Positions 15,666-24,484 of a stretch of DNA of 25,933 nt are shown one piece after another. The stretch comes from Pedobacter sp. UBA1951 (lineage in GTDB: Bacteria; Bacteroidota; Bacteroidia; Sphingobacteriales; Sphingobacteriaceae): NCBI GenBank assembly GCA_002336465.1, contig DDEP01000025.1:4713-30645 (forward strand), given 5' to 3'. The notes under the pieces are model-generated. The model was not told the DNA's origin. It did not search any database and saw only the letters and a list, made by a program, of their open reading frames with translations. The position numbers and the translations under genes are program-made. The first letter of the stretch is position 1; each line of letters opens with the position of its first letter.

Positions 15666-15914
15666 CTATTTTTTTGCGTAACGGTTTTTGAATTTATCAA
15701 TACGTCCTGCAGTGTCAACCAATTTCATTTTACCAGTGTAAAAAGGGTGAGAAGTATGAGAAATCTCTAATTTGTATAATGGATAATCATTTCCATCTTC
15801 CCATTTAATTGTTTCTTTAGTTTCTACGCAAGATTTAGTTAAGAAAGCATAGTCATTAGACATATCTTTAAAAACAACAAATCTGTAGCTTGATGGATGC
15901 AAATCTTTTTTCAT
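15666..15914 (-). CDS. rpmE2: 50S ribosomal protein L31, type B (zinc-free)
   Basis: An 82-residue type-B L31: MKKDLHPSSYRFVVFKD at the N-terminus, then ISHTSHPFYTGKMKLVDTAG and the C-terminal GRIDKFKNRYAKK. Only one cysteine (C29) is present, so the zinc-binding CxxC of the other L31 type is absent. It is a component of the large ribosomal subunit at the central protuberance. It is a single-gene transcript: a promoter-like sequence lies upstream (15979-15950) and a strong hairpin terminator downstream. No Zur-like palindrome is seen upstream, so zinc control is not supported. Confidence 0.95.
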   Translation of the reverse strand: MKKDLHPSSYRFVVFKDMSNDYAFLTKSCVETKETIKWEDGNDYPLYKLEISHTSHPFYTGKMKLVDTAGRIDKFKNRYAKK

Positions 15915-15949
15915 TTTAATCTGTGTTTAATATTTATTTATTGAAACCC

Positions 15950-15979
15950 CAAAAACATTAAATTGCAATTTGCTGGCAA
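15950..15979 (-). promoter_or_regulatory. Probable rpmE2 promoter
   Basis: Minus-strand TTG (15979-15977) and TGTTTTTG (15957-15950, one mismatch to TAnnTTTG) are separated by 19 bp. The leader to the ATG at 15914 would be about 30 nt. Confidence 0.45.
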
Positions 15980-16018
15980 TAATATTGATGATCAGTTTCT
16001 AATTAGCAATTTGTTTTT

Positions 16019-16039
16019 CCTCTATCTTCTTTTTAGAGG
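16019..16039. other. Small hairpin in the rpmE2/thiolase divergent intergenic region
   Basis: CCTCTA (16019-16024) is inverted as TAGAGG (16034-16039). The 296-bp divergent gap 15915-16210 otherwise holds only the two promoter-like sites. The hairpin is too short to assign a role. Confidence 0.3.
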
Positions 16040-16165
16040 TTGCAAATATCCTAATTATTTTTTTTAGAAACAAGTGTGTACAGAATAATTTTTGATTAAA
16101 AGATTGTTTACCTCGTCTTATAAGTCTCAAAACAGAAATAATAAAAGCTAATTCATAAAATCGAC

Positions 16166-16173
16166 TATCTTTG
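16166..16173 (+). promoter_or_regulatory. -7 element for the thiolase gene
   Basis: TATCTTTG matches TAnnTTTG exactly, 37 bp before the ATG at 16211. No clear -33 TTG is present. Confidence 0.5.
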
Positions 16174-16210
16174 CCATGCTAACCAATTTTATTTAAAGTA
16201 ATTTAAAACT

Positions 16211-17389
16211 ATGAAAGATGTAGTAATTGTTTCGGCTACCCGCACACCTATAGGTAGCTTTGGTGGTTCTCTTTCCGCATTCTCGGCTACTCAATTGGGT
16301 GCCATTGCCATAAAATCGGCTATAGAAAAAGCTGGTATCAAGCCTACCGACGTTCAAGAAGTTTATATGGGAAATGTATTGTCGGCAAATTTAGGACAGG
16401 CTCCTGCCACGCAAGCCGTTAAATATGCTGGTCTTCCAGATATTCCTGCTACTACCATTAATAAAGTATGTGCATCGGGCACTAAAGCTATTATGTTAGC
16501 TGCACAAGCCATTGCACTTGGCGATAAAGACATTATTGTTGCTGGTGGTATGGAGAGCATGAGCAATGTTCCTTATTATTTGGATAAAGCTCGCAATGGT
16601 TACCGTTTAGGCCATGGGCAGATTACAGACGGCTTGGTAAAAGACGGTTTGTGGGATGTTTACAATGACTATCACATGGGTTCTGCTGCCGAACTTTGTG
16701 CAGAAACTTGTCATTTTAGCCGCGAAGAGCAAGATAATTATGCCATACAATCTTACCAAAGAGCGCAGAAGGCGCAACAAGAAGGTAAGTTTGCAGATGA
16801 AATCACACCTGTTGAGCTTAAAAATAAAAAAGGTGAAACAACCTTATTTGAAAATGATGAAGAGCCAGCAGCCGTTAAATTTGATAAGATACCCGGCTTA
16901 AAACCTGTATTTAAAAAAGAGGGTACTGTTACTGCCGCAAATGCATCAACCCTTAATGATGGAGCTGCTGCTTTGGTATTGATGAGTGCAGATAAAGCAA
17001 AAGAACTGGGCTTAAAGCCATTGGCTAAAATCTTATCGTACGCAGATGCACAGCAAGCACCCGAATGGTTTACTACTGCTCCTGCCAAAGCCATTCCATT
17101 AGCTTTACATAAAGCTAATATTGACATTAAAAACGTAGATTATTTCGAGATCAACGAGGCTTTCTCTGTGGTATCTCTAGCCAACAATAAAGAATTAAAC
17201 TTAAGCAGTGATAACGTAAACATCAATGGCGGAGCCGTAGCAATTGGCCACCCTCTTGGTGCATCTGGGGCACGTATAGTGGTTACCCTTTTATCTGTAC
17301 TGCAACAAAACAATGGAAAAATAGGTGTTGCCGGCATATGCAATGGCGGTGGCGGTGCAAGTGCAATAGTTGTAGAAAATCTGCGTTAA
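16211..17389 (+). CDS. Acetyl-CoA acetyltransferase / thiolase
   Basis: A 392-residue thiolase with the full catalytic set: nucleophile C87 in NKVCASGTKA, H347 in AIGHPLGASGAR and C377 in ICNGGGGASA. NEAFSVV is also present. Length and the absence of long insertions fit biosynthetic-type acetoacetyl-CoA thiolases, which condense or cleave two acetyl-CoA units in the cytoplasm; a 3-ketoacyl-CoA thiolase of beta-oxidation cannot be excluded. No other fatty-acid or polyhydroxyalkanoate gene is adjacent. The downstream secreted protein starts 21 bp after the stop and is probably co-transcribed. Confidence 0.93.
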   Translation: MKDVVIVSATRTPIGSFGGSLSAFSATQLGAIAIKSAIEKAGIKPTDVQEVYMGNVLSANLGQAPATQAVKYAGLPDIPATTINKVCASGTKAIMLAAQAIALGDKDIIVAGGMESMSNVPYYLDKARNGYRLGHGQITDGLVKDGLWDVYNDYHMGSAAELCAETCHFSREEQDNYAIQSYQRAQKAQQEGKFADEITPVELKNKKGETTLFENDEEPAAVKFDKIPGLKPVFKKEGTVTAANASTLNDGAAALVLMSADKAKELGLKPLAKILSYADAQQAPEWFTTAPAKAIPLALHKANIDIKNVDYFEINEAFSVVSLANNKELNLSSDNVNINGGAVAIGHPLGASGARIVVTLLSVLQQNNGKIGVAGICNGGGGASAIVVENLR

Positions 17390-17410
17390 GGAGTTTTACA
17401 CTGCCAAACC

Positions 17411-18343
17411 ATGTTTAAGAATTTTGCAAGTACTTTATGTTTAACCGGCCTGTTCCTGATCTGCAGCCCATTTGCCAAAGCGCAGAATCAGCTCACGCCG
17501 GCTAATGCTACCTTGTTAAATAAATTACAGCTTAGTTTAGCAGATATTAGCGATTCTACTTTTAACATTGAAAGTGACGAAGGAAAAATCGCCCAAAACG
17601 CACATTTCATCAAAGAATTGGTCAAGGCATTAAAAACACCGCATTCTTATGCCTTTAATTTCGATTCGTTGAAAAACATCAGCATTTTAAAGGCTCCCAA
17701 CAATTCTTTCAGGATTTTTAGCTGGTCTCTGGCGCTGAGCAACGGGACTTATAAATTTTACGGAACCATTCAATTGCCCACCAAAGATGGGCAATTGAAA
17801 CTTGTTCCGTTAAACGATGCTACTTCACAAATCTCGGATCCAGATGCGGTTACAAATGCCAAAAACTGGTATGGTGCACGTTACTATGAAATCATCCCTG
17901 TAAGTAGCTACAACAACCAACCTTCTTATTTTATCTTACTAGGTTGGAAAGGATATACCGATAAGACTACACAAAAAGTTATAGAAGTATTGACCTTAGA
18001 CAAAGACGAAGCTATTTTTGGTAAAAAGGTATTTGAAACTGCCGTTAACAGCAACACGCTCAAAAACAGGGTCATTTTTGAATATAGCAGCAAAAATAGC
18101 ATGACCCTTACTTACAATAGATCTGTAAGCATGATTGTTTTTGACCATCTGGCTCCTTATGAGCCTTCTATGAAAGATCATTTTGAATATTATGTATCCG
18201 ATTCGAGTTTTGATGGTTATATGATCAATTATAACCGTTTTAAACTGAAAGAAAACATTGCTCTAAAGAATGCGCCTTCTGTACAAGACGACCATTATAA
18301 ACCACCTGTTAAAGCCACTACCCTTTTAAAAAAAGCTAATTAA
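17411..18343 (+). CDS. Secreted protein of unknown function
   Basis: A 310-residue protein with a clear signal peptide (1-24, cleavage at AKA-Q), so periplasmic or surface-exposed. I do not recognise the mature domain. It has aromatic-rich strands typical of beta-structure, such as FRIFSWSLALSNGTYKFYG, ARYYEIIPV and YFILLGWKGYTD, and a conserved-looking SMIVFDHLAPYEPSMKDHFEYY towards the C-terminus. There is no lipobox cysteine, CxxC or membrane segment after the signal. The AAGGAG sequence at the thiolase stop is about 17 bases before the ATG, farther than usual for a ribosome site. Placement 21 bp behind the thiolase suggests shared transcription but not necessarily shared function. Confidence 0.85.
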   Translation: MFKNFASTLCLTGLFLICSPFAKAQNQLTPANATLLNKLQLSLADISDSTFNIESDEGKIAQNAHFIKELVKALKTPHSYAFNFDSLKNISILKAPNNSFRIFSWSLALSNGTYKFYGTIQLPTKDGQLKLVPLNDATSQISDPDAVTNAKNWYGARYYEIIPVSSYNNQPSYFILLGWKGYTDKTTQKVIEVLTLDKDEAIFGKKVFETAVNSNTLKNRVIFEYSSKNSMTLTYNRSVSMIVFDHLAPYEPSMKDHFEYYVSDSSFDGYMINYNRFKLKENIALKNAPSVQDDHYKPPVKATTLLKKAN

Positions 18344-18439
18344 ATAGTTATAAATACTAAAACTCTCCTTACATTCAACTATATTGCGAGCTTTATTTTT
18401 TTACACACACAAAAACTAAATTTATATCTGATTAAAATT

Positions 18440-20212
18440 ATGCAAGTTACTACTGCAGAAAATAACCATGATCTTTTTAAAGATAAAGTTATAGGGCACC
18501 CTGCTGGCCTGTTTGTGCTGTTCTTTACTGAAATGTGGGAACGCTTTTCATATTATGGAATGAGAGCACTATTGGTGCTTTTCTTAACATCTTCTATAAC
18601 AGGCATGAACCCGGGCTGGGGCTGGCCAAGAGAAACCGCTTTAGCTATTTATGGCTCATACACTTCTTTGGCTTACCTTACACCTATTTTAGGTGGCTAC
18701 ATTGCCGATAAAATCATCGGGTACAGAGCCGCCGTTATTGTAGGTGCATCGCTAATGACCTTAGGCCACCTTTCTATGGCTATGGAATTTGACCCTATTT
18801 TTATGTATTTAGGACTAGGGCTTTTGGTTTTAGGTAATGGGTTCTTTAAACCTAACATGACTTCTATCCTTTCGCACATGTACAAAAAACACCCTGAGAA
18901 AAAAGATGGTGCATATACCATTTTTTACATGGGTGTAAACTCAGGTGCTTTCTTAGGTATGCTTTTATGTGGTTATATAGGCGAAAGCCCGGATTGGGGA
19001 TGGAGTTATGGCTTTGGTTTAGCTGGTATATTCATGTTCATAGGCATGCTTCAATTTTATTTTACCAGAAATATTTTTGGCAACATTGGAGTTAAACCCG
19101 AAAAAAATGAAGAAGTAGTTGAAGAAAATGAATCGCCTGAAGAAGCTAAAAGGAACCCTTTCTCTAAATTTGATATTTCTATCATTGCCATTATTTCTGT
19201 TGTAGGGCTTTTATGGACCATCAACGATCCTCTTTCTAAAATCACTTCGGTTAACTTTTTCAATTTTGAAGTTGCCGGATTAACCGGAAGTAACTTTGCT
19301 ATTTTAGCGGCACTGGTGCTTTTTGTGTTTATCTTAATCAAGAGAATTAGCCAATACACACCAGTATTACGTGATAAAATGATCGCGGTAATCATATTGG
19401 CATTCATCACCATTTTCTTCTGGGCTTCTTTTGAGCAGGCAGGTGGATCTATGACCATCTTTGCCAAAGATTATACGGCCAGGGTTTTAGAAGGCAACCA
19501 GAAACTATTGTTCAATATTGCAAATACCTTAATTACGGTAACGCCACTCTTGATCATTTCATTTGTATTGATCAAGCTATTTTCTAAAACATTCAAACGT
19601 TTTGCTTTAGGGAACATCATTTTAGCTACAGGCTTTTTAATTATATGGGGCCTTGTAATCTATATGCTTAGCGCACAGTACAAAGATGTTAAAGCAGAAG
19701 TACCTGCTACGTGGTTTGGTGTATTGAACTCTTTATTTATCATATCTCTAGCTCCACTTGTATCTAAGCTATGGGAAAGTAAATATTCTCCTTTCGCTAC
19801 TATAAAAAATGGTATCGGGATGATTTTATTGGGTATAGGTTTTGCCGCTTTAGCATATGGTTCTCTTTCTATTCCTTCGGGCGCAAAAACAGCTTCGGTT
19901 GGTATGATATGGTTAATCTTAGCTTATCTTTTCCATACTTTGGGCGAATTGTTCATCTCTCCGGTAGGTTTATCTTATGTAAGTAAACTGGTACCGGGCC
20001 GTATGATCGCCATCATGTTTGGTATATGGTATCTAGCTATCGCCATCGGAAATAAAATTGCAGGTAAAATGGGCGGAATGATTGATGAGATTACGGCACA
20101 ATATTCTATGAAAACCTTCTTTCTCATCTTTACATTGGTACCATTTGCACTAGGTATATTTATTATGTTGCTAACACCTGTACTAAAAAAATTAATGCAC
20201 GGTGTAAGATAA
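18440..20212 (+). CDS. Peptide MFS transporter, POT family, with HA/HB helices
   Basis: A 590-residue proton-dependent oligopeptide transporter. The family signature E31-x2-E34-R35 (FFTEMWERFSYYG) lies in TM1, GNGFFKPN in TM4 and FEQAGGSMTIFAKDYT in TM7. A linker rich in Glu (about 217-235) is followed by two extra hydrophobic segments, about 244-262 and 284-302, before TM7. These correspond to the HA and HB helices of bacterial POTs, for 14 membrane segments in total. It imports di- and tripeptides with protons across the inner membrane. A paralog follows after a terminator, so the two genes may be expressed separately. Confidence 0.95.
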   Translation: MQVTTAENNHDLFKDKVIGHPAGLFVLFFTEMWERFSYYGMRALLVLFLTSSITGMNPGWGWPRETALAIYGSYTSLAYLTPILGGYIADKIIGYRAAVIVGASLMTLGHLSMAMEFDPIFMYLGLGLLVLGNGFFKPNMTSILSHMYKKHPEKKDGAYTIFYMGVNSGAFLGMLLCGYIGESPDWGWSYGFGLAGIFMFIGMLQFYFTRNIFGNIGVKPEKNEEVVEENESPEEAKRNPFSKFDISIIAIISVVGLLWTINDPLSKITSVNFFNFEVAGLTGSNFAILAALVLFVFILIKRISQYTPVLRDKMIAVIILAFITIFFWASFEQAGGSMTIFAKDYTARVLEGNQKLLFNIANTLITVTPLLIISFVLIKLFSKTFKRFALGNIILATGFLIIWGLVIYMLSAQYKDVKAEVPATWFGVLNSLFIISLAPLVSKLWESKYSPFATIKNGIGMILLGIGFAALAYGSLSIPSGAKTASVGMIWLILAYLFHTLGELFISPVGLSYVSKLVPGRMIAIMFGIWYLAIAIGNKIAGKMGGMIDEITAQYSMKTFFLIFTLVPFALGIFIMLLTPVLKKLMHGVR

Positions 20213-20223
20213 CACCAAGTTAT

Positions 20224-20253
20224 AAAGCCTTTGAATTATCAAAGGCTTTTTTT
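20224..20253 (+). terminator. Intrinsic terminator after the first POT gene
   Basis: An 11-bp perfect stem (AAAGCCTTTGA, 20224-20234, with 20239-20249), a 4-nt loop and a T7 run. Confidence 0.9.
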
Positions 20254-20297
20254 ATTTTCAAAACTTTAACTAATATTCAACTAAACTAAAAATAAAC

Positions 20298-21878
20298 GTG
20301 TCAGAAAATTCAAATCCACAAGATCAGGAACTAGATCTTTATTTAGAGCGGTCGGGTATAGAGCAAGCTAAGCTTATTCAACATCCAGTAGGCCTTTTTG
20401 TATTATTTTTTACCGAAATGTGGGAGCGTTTCAGCTACTATGGTATGCGTGCCCTACTCACTTTGTTTCTGGTAAGCGAAATCAGTAAAGGCGGTTGGGG
20501 TTGGACCCGTCCTGAGGCACTTAATTTATACTCATGGTACACAGGACTTGTTTACCTTACACCCATTTTAGGTGGCTACATTGCCGATAGACTTACCGGT
20601 TACCGCAAAGCTATTATTTTGGGTGCATTGATCATGACTTTAGGTCATGCATCTATGGCATTAGAAGGCATCAACTCTAATTTTTTCTATTTAGGCTTGT
20701 TTTTAATGATCACGGGTAATGGTTTGTTCAAACCGAATATCTCATCAATGGTTGGTCAATTGTACCCTGCCTCTGGCGAGAAAAAGAAAGACGCTGCATA
20801 TACCATTTTTTATATGGGCATTAACTCAGGGGCTTTCTTAGGTATCTTGATGTGCGGATACGTGGGCGAGAAAATCGGTTGGCATTGGGGTTTTGGTTTA
20901 GCGGGCATATTTATGTTTTTTGGTATGCTGCAATTCTATTTTGGTCAAAAAATATTCGGTAAGATAGGTATTAACGTAATCAAAAATGACAACAAAGAGG
21001 CTGCCAGCGATGGTGATCTACCAAGCAAGGTAGTTAACCAACGTATGTGGGTAATTGGGGTACTTTCTATTTTCACCATCTTCTTTTGGATGGTATTTGA
21101 ACAGGCCGGAGGTTCTATGACTATCTTTGCCAAAGATTATACCTTGCGCAATCTTACAGGTTCTACGGCCACTTTATTTAAATGGTCTGATGCATTGTTA
21201 ACCATATTTCCGCTTATAGCCGTTACAGCAGTTCTAATGGGTTTAGGTAAGAAAATATTTAGCAAATATCCAGCTACCATTATTTTTACGGGCTTGAGTT
21301 TTCTCATTATCTGGATCTTGGCCATTTGGAAAATACAGAAAGAATTTAATGCCGTAAACACAGAAGTTCCGGCTTCATGGTTTGGTATATTGAACTCGTT
21401 CTTTATTGTTGCCCTTGCTCCTATTTTTTCTAAAATATGGGAAACCAAGATCAACCCGAGCGGGCCCGTTAAATTTGCTTTAGGTTTAATCTTTGTTGGT
21501 TTGGGTTTTGCCGGACTGGCTTATGGAGGTATGAACATTCCTAAGGGTGCAACAACTGCAGAAGTAAGCATGTTCTGGCTCATCTTTGCTTATTTATTCC
21601 ATACTGTTGGAGAACTTTGTGTATCTCCGGTAGGTTTATCTTACGTAAGCAAACTGGCTCCTGCCAAATTTGTGGGCTTAATGTTTGGTTTCTGGTTTAC
21701 CTGTACAGCAATTGGTAACTGGTTGGCTGGTAAAACAGGTGGTTTGATTGATTATATTAGTTCTACTTATTCCATCTCAATTTTCTTCTTGATCTTTACG
21801 TTTATTCCTGTGGTAGCCGGATTGATACTTTTCTTGCTCAACCCGCTATTGCGTAAATGGATGCATGGCATACATTAA
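20298..21878 (+). CDS. Peptide MFS transporter, POT family, without HA/HB helices
   Basis: A 526-residue paralog of the preceding transporter, starting at GTG 20298. It shares E40-x2-E43-R44 (FFTEMWERFSYYG), GNGLFKPN and FEQAGGSMTIFAKDYT. Between TM6 and TM7 it has only a short polar linker (VIKNDNKEAASDGDLPSKVV), so the two extra helices of its neighbour are missing and 12 membrane segments are predicted. The N-terminal cytoplasmic tail is about 9 residues longer. Role as for other POT carriers: proton-coupled uptake of small peptides at the inner membrane. The pair probably arose by tandem duplication. Downstream lies a strong terminator. Confidence 0.94.
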   Translation: MSENSNPQDQELDLYLERSGIEQAKLIQHPVGLFVLFFTEMWERFSYYGMRALLTLFLVSEISKGGWGWTRPEALNLYSWYTGLVYLTPILGGYIADRLTGYRKAIILGALIMTLGHASMALEGINSNFFYLGLFLMITGNGLFKPNISSMVGQLYPASGEKKKDAAYTIFYMGINSGAFLGILMCGYVGEKIGWHWGFGLAGIFMFFGMLQFYFGQKIFGKIGINVIKNDNKEAASDGDLPSKVVNQRMWVIGVLSIFTIFFWMVFEQAGGSMTIFAKDYTLRNLTGSTATLFKWSDALLTIFPLIAVTAVLMGLGKKIFSKYPATIIFTGLSFLIIWILAIWKIQKEFNAVNTEVPASWFGILNSFFIVALAPIFSKIWETKINPSGPVKFALGLIFVGLGFAGLAYGGMNIPKGATTAEVSMFWLIFAYLFHTVGELCVSPVGLSYVSKLAPAKFVGLMFGFWFTCTAIGNWLAGKTGGLIDYISSTYSISIFFLIFTFIPVVAGLILFLLNPLLRKWMHGIH

Positions 21879-21898
21879 TAGATTTTAACATCATTTAA

Positions 21899-21937
21899 CT
21901 AAAAGCCTCAAATATTTGTTTGGGGCTTTTAGTTTTT
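21899..21937 (+). terminator. Intrinsic terminator after the second POT gene
   Basis: A 14-bp stem (21899-21912 with 21919-21932, one G-U pair) with a 6-nt loop is followed by a T5 run. Confidence 0.88.
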
Positions 21938-21951
21938 AATAACTAATTTCG
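21919..21951 (+). promoter_or_regulatory. Possible promoter for the glycosyltransferase-bioFD operon
   Basis: TTTG at 21919-21922, which is part of the terminator stem, and TAATTTCG (21944-21951, one mismatch to TAnnTTTG) are 21 bp apart. The start would lie about 20 bp before the GTG at 21977. Confidence 0.35.
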
Positions 21952-21976
21952 TCGGTTAGAAATATAAATACACCCC

Positions 21977-22702
21977 GTGTCAAACAGCCTTGTAATCATA
22001 CCTACTTATAACGAAAAAGAGAACATTGAACGTATCATCAGAAAAGTTTTCTCCTTAAATGCCGATATTGATGTGCTGATCATTGACGATGGTTCTCCAG
22101 ATGGCACAGCCACTATTGTACAAGGTTTACAAAAAGAGTTTACGGGTTTGCATTTAGAACAGCGTAGCGGAAAACTTGGCTTAGGCACCGCTTATATTCA
22201 TGGTTTTAGATGGGCGCTTAGCCACAACTACGAATACATTTTTGAAATGGATGCCGATTTCTCTCATAATCCTGATGATTTGGTAAGGTTAAGAGAAGCC
22301 TGTATAAACGGGGCAGATGTTGCCATAGGTTCAAGGTATGTAAAGGGTGTTAACGTAGTAAACTGGCCTATGGGCAGGGTATTAATGTCTTACTTTGCAT
22401 CAATGTATGTAAGATTTATTACCGGCATAAATATACAGGATGCAACTGCGGGTTTTAAATGCTATAAACGCGTCGTATTAGAAACCATACCTCTAGATAA
22501 AATCAAATTTGTAGGTTATGCTTTTCAGATAGAAATGAAATTCACGGCCATTAAATATGGCTTTAATGTAGTTGAAGTTCCTATTATTTTTACCGATCGT
22601 ACGGAGGGTACTTCAAAAATGAGCACAAAAATTTTCAGGGAAGCCTTTTTAGGTGTTATTCAAATGAAAATGAACAGCTGGTTCAGGTCTTACAAAAGAT
22701 AA
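21977..22702 (+). CDS. Polyprenol monophosphomannose synthase (GT2, DPM1-like)
   Basis: A 241-residue family 2 glycosyltransferase starting at GTG 21977 (MSNSLVIIPTYNEKENIERI). The nucleotide-binding DDGSPDGT is at 37-44 and the metal-binding MDADFSH at 91-97. QDATAGFKCYKR (154-165) and TEGTSKMS are typical of the dolichol/polyprenol phosphate mannose synthase group. It transfers mannose from GDP-mannose to polyprenyl phosphate at the inner face of the membrane. There is no C-terminal GtrA or acyltransferase domain, so it is the soluble, membrane-associated short form. bioF begins 13 bp downstream, so it probably heads an operon with the biotin genes without sharing their pathway. Confidence 0.9.
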   Translation: MSNSLVIIPTYNEKENIERIIRKVFSLNADIDVLIIDDGSPDGTATIVQGLQKEFTGLHLEQRSGKLGLGTAYIHGFRWALSHNYEYIFEMDADFSHNPDDLVRLREACINGADVAIGSRYVKGVNVVNWPMGRVLMSYFASMYVRFITGINIQDATAGFKCYKRVVLETIPLDKIKFVGYAFQIEMKFTAIKYGFNVVEVPIIFTDRTEGTSKMSTKIFREAFLGVIQMKMNSWFRSYKR

Positions 22703-22715
22703 GCACAAATTGCTG

Positions 22716-23846
22716 ATGAAAGAGGCAGAGGATTTTCTGGTTAAAAAGTTAACAGAACGCAAACTTGCTCACAATTTGCGCAGCTTGCCCACCGTTAATC
22801 CAAACCTTATTGATTTCTGTTCTAATGATTATCTAGGTTTTGCCAAATCTTCTTTATTAAAGCATAAAATAGAAGCCTTTCAACAACAAATCGGCACAAT
22901 TGAAAATGGTTCTGGTGGTTCCAGGTTATTAAGCGGAAACAGAGCTTTTACCGAAGAAACAGAAAGTTTTATTGCTCATTTTCATGAAACTGAAAGTGCG
23001 CTGATATTTAATTCGGGTTACGATGCCAATTTAGGCCTACTCTCCTCTTTAGGTCAACGTGGCGATACCATCATCTATGATGAACTCATACACGCCAGTT
23101 TAATTGATGGAGCAAGATTGAGCTTTGCCGATAGACTAAAGTTTAAGCATAATGATATTAGCGACCTTGAATTGAAACTTCAAAAAGCAAAGGGCACCAT
23201 TTATGTTGCGATTGAAAGCGTATATTCTATGGATGGCGATATTGCACCATTAAAGGAAATTCATCGCATTTGCGAAAAATACGGCGCTAATCTCATTGTT
23301 GACGAAGCTCATGCTGTTGGTGTTTTTGGTGATCATGGTAAAGGTTTGGTTTATCAAAATGGGTTAAACGGTAAAATATTTGCCTGCATCGTTACTTTTG
23401 GTAAAGCTTTAGGTTGTCATGGAGCCGCTGTTTTAGGCAGCCATAACTTAAGAAATTACCTCATTAATTTTGCCCGTTCTTTTATTTATACTACCGCAAT
23501 ACCTTTACATGGCATCATAAGCATAAAAGCTGCTTATACCTTATTAGCAGAACAAGATCAGCAGCAAGCCCTATACCAAAGAATAGTATTATACAGAAAG
23601 CTGATTTCTACGCTTAAATGGCCTCGTACAGATAGTTTAAGTGCTATACAAACCCTTATTCTAGGTAATGCAGAAAAAGCTAAAAATACCGCTGTAAATC
23701 TGCAACAACTGGGCTATGATGTAAGAGCAATCTTAAGCCCAACCGTTGCCATAGGCACAGAGCGACTAAGAATTTGCCTACACAGTTTCAATACACCTGA
23801 AGAAATTGAAGGGCTTATCTTAAAATTAAAAACACATGAACGATAA
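22716..23846 (+). CDS. bioF: 8-amino-7-oxononanoate synthase
   Basis: A pyridoxal-phosphate enzyme of the alpha-oxoamine synthase family, 376 residues from ATG 22716; an upstream TTG at 22710 adds only two residues and is less likely. Seen: FCSNDYLGFA near the N-terminus, GSGGSRLLSGN for substrate binding, VDEAHAVGVFG for the cofactor ring and TFGKALG with the Schiff-base lysine K230. It condenses pimeloyl-ACP/CoA with alanine in biotin synthesis. KBL and serine palmitoyltransferase are relatives, but the adjacent bioD, overlapping by 11 bp, settles the assignment. Confidence 0.93.
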   Translation: MKEAEDFLVKKLTERKLAHNLRSLPTVNPNLIDFCSNDYLGFAKSSLLKHKIEAFQQQIGTIENGSGGSRLLSGNRAFTEETESFIAHFHETESALIFNSGYDANLGLLSSLGQRGDTIIYDELIHASLIDGARLSFADRLKFKHNDISDLELKLQKAKGTIYVAIESVYSMDGDIAPLKEIHRICEKYGANLIVDEAHAVGVFGDHGKGLVYQNGLNGKIFACIVTFGKALGCHGAAVLGSHNLRNYLINFARSFIYTTAIPLHGIISIKAAYTLLAEQDQQQALYQRIVLYRKLISTLKWPRTDSLSAIQTLILGNAEKAKNTAVNLQQLGYDVRAILSPTVAIGTERLRICLHSFNTPEEIEGLILKLKTHER

Positions 23847-24450
23847 ATATTTTGTTACTGGTATCGGAACTGGCGTAGGTAAAACTGTAGCCAGCGCTGT
23901 ATTAACAGAAAAATTAAATGCCGATTACTGGAAACCCATACAATCGGGTGACCTGGACCAAAGTGATAGCTTAACTGTTGAAAGCTTGATCAGCAATTCT
24001 AAAACCGTTATCCATCCCGAAACGTATCGCCTTACGCAACCCTTATCTCCTCATTTATCAGCAAAATTAGATGGCATAGAAATTTCTTTAGAACAATTTA
24101 CTTTACCTCAAACAGAACATAATCTAATTGTTGAAGGTGCCGGTGGATTGATGGTTCCTTTAAACAACAAAGATTTAATTTTAGATTTAATTACCCATCT
24201 TGGTTTAGAAACCATTGTAGTAAGCAGTAATTATTTAGGGAGTATTAACCATACCCTACTTACCATTGCCGTGCTTAAACAGCATAACATAAAAATTAAA
24301 GGCATTCTTTTTTGTGGAGAAGAAAACATAGAAAGTCAGGATTATATTCTAAACTATACAAAACTCTCTTTCTTGGGGCGCATCCCTCAGTTGAAAAATC
24401 TTGATAAGAATAGTATAAAAGAAGCTACTCAACACATAAATCTTGCTTAA
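23836..24450 (+). CDS. bioD: Dethiobiotin synthetase
   Basis: A 204-residue BioD. The P-loop GIGTGVGKT is at 9-17, the catalytic lysine K33 is in WKPIQSG, and VEGAGGLMVPL follows at 99-109. It carboxylates 7,8-diaminopelargonate to dethiobiotin using ATP. It overlaps the end of bioF by 11 bp, showing translational coupling. bioA and bioB are not in the window. The last 26 bases of the gene, including the stop codon, recur almost perfectly 1.3 kb downstream at 25767, flanking the convergent TlpA-like gene. Confidence 0.93.
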   Translation: MNDKYFVTGIGTGVGKTVASAVLTEKLNADYWKPIQSGDLDQSDSLTVESLISNSKTVIHPETYRLTQPLSPHLSAKLDGIEISLEQFTLPQTEHNLIVEGAGGLMVPLNNKDLILDLITHLGLETIVVSSNYLGSINHTLLTIAVLKQHNIKIKGILFCGEENIESQDYILNYTKLSFLGRIPQLKNLDKNSIKEATQHINLA

Positions 24451-24452
24451 AA
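24425..24452 (+). repeat. Direct repeat, left copy (3' end of bioD)
   Basis: A 28-bp sequence beginning CTACTCAACACATAAATC and ending 2 bp beyond the bioD stop. It matches 25767-25794 at 27 of 28 positions, the single change being G to C at 24445. Confidence 0.9.
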
Positions 24453-24484
24453 TGATTATAAAACAAAAAATAAGCGTTGCAATA

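Noticed and set aside
16753..17127. 124-codon open frame on the minus strand inside the thiolase gene
   Set aside because: It lies fully within a gene with complete catalytic motifs, has low-complexity Ala/Ser composition and shows no start signals; an antisense shadow.
19057..19467. 136-codon minus-strand frame inside the first POT gene
   Set aside because: Antisense shadow of membrane-segment codons; no domain or start signal.
20298..21979. GTG start codons (4502, 20298, 21977) as a sign of special regulation
   Set aside because: GTG starts are common in bacteria and each is supported simply by family alignment or the signal peptide.
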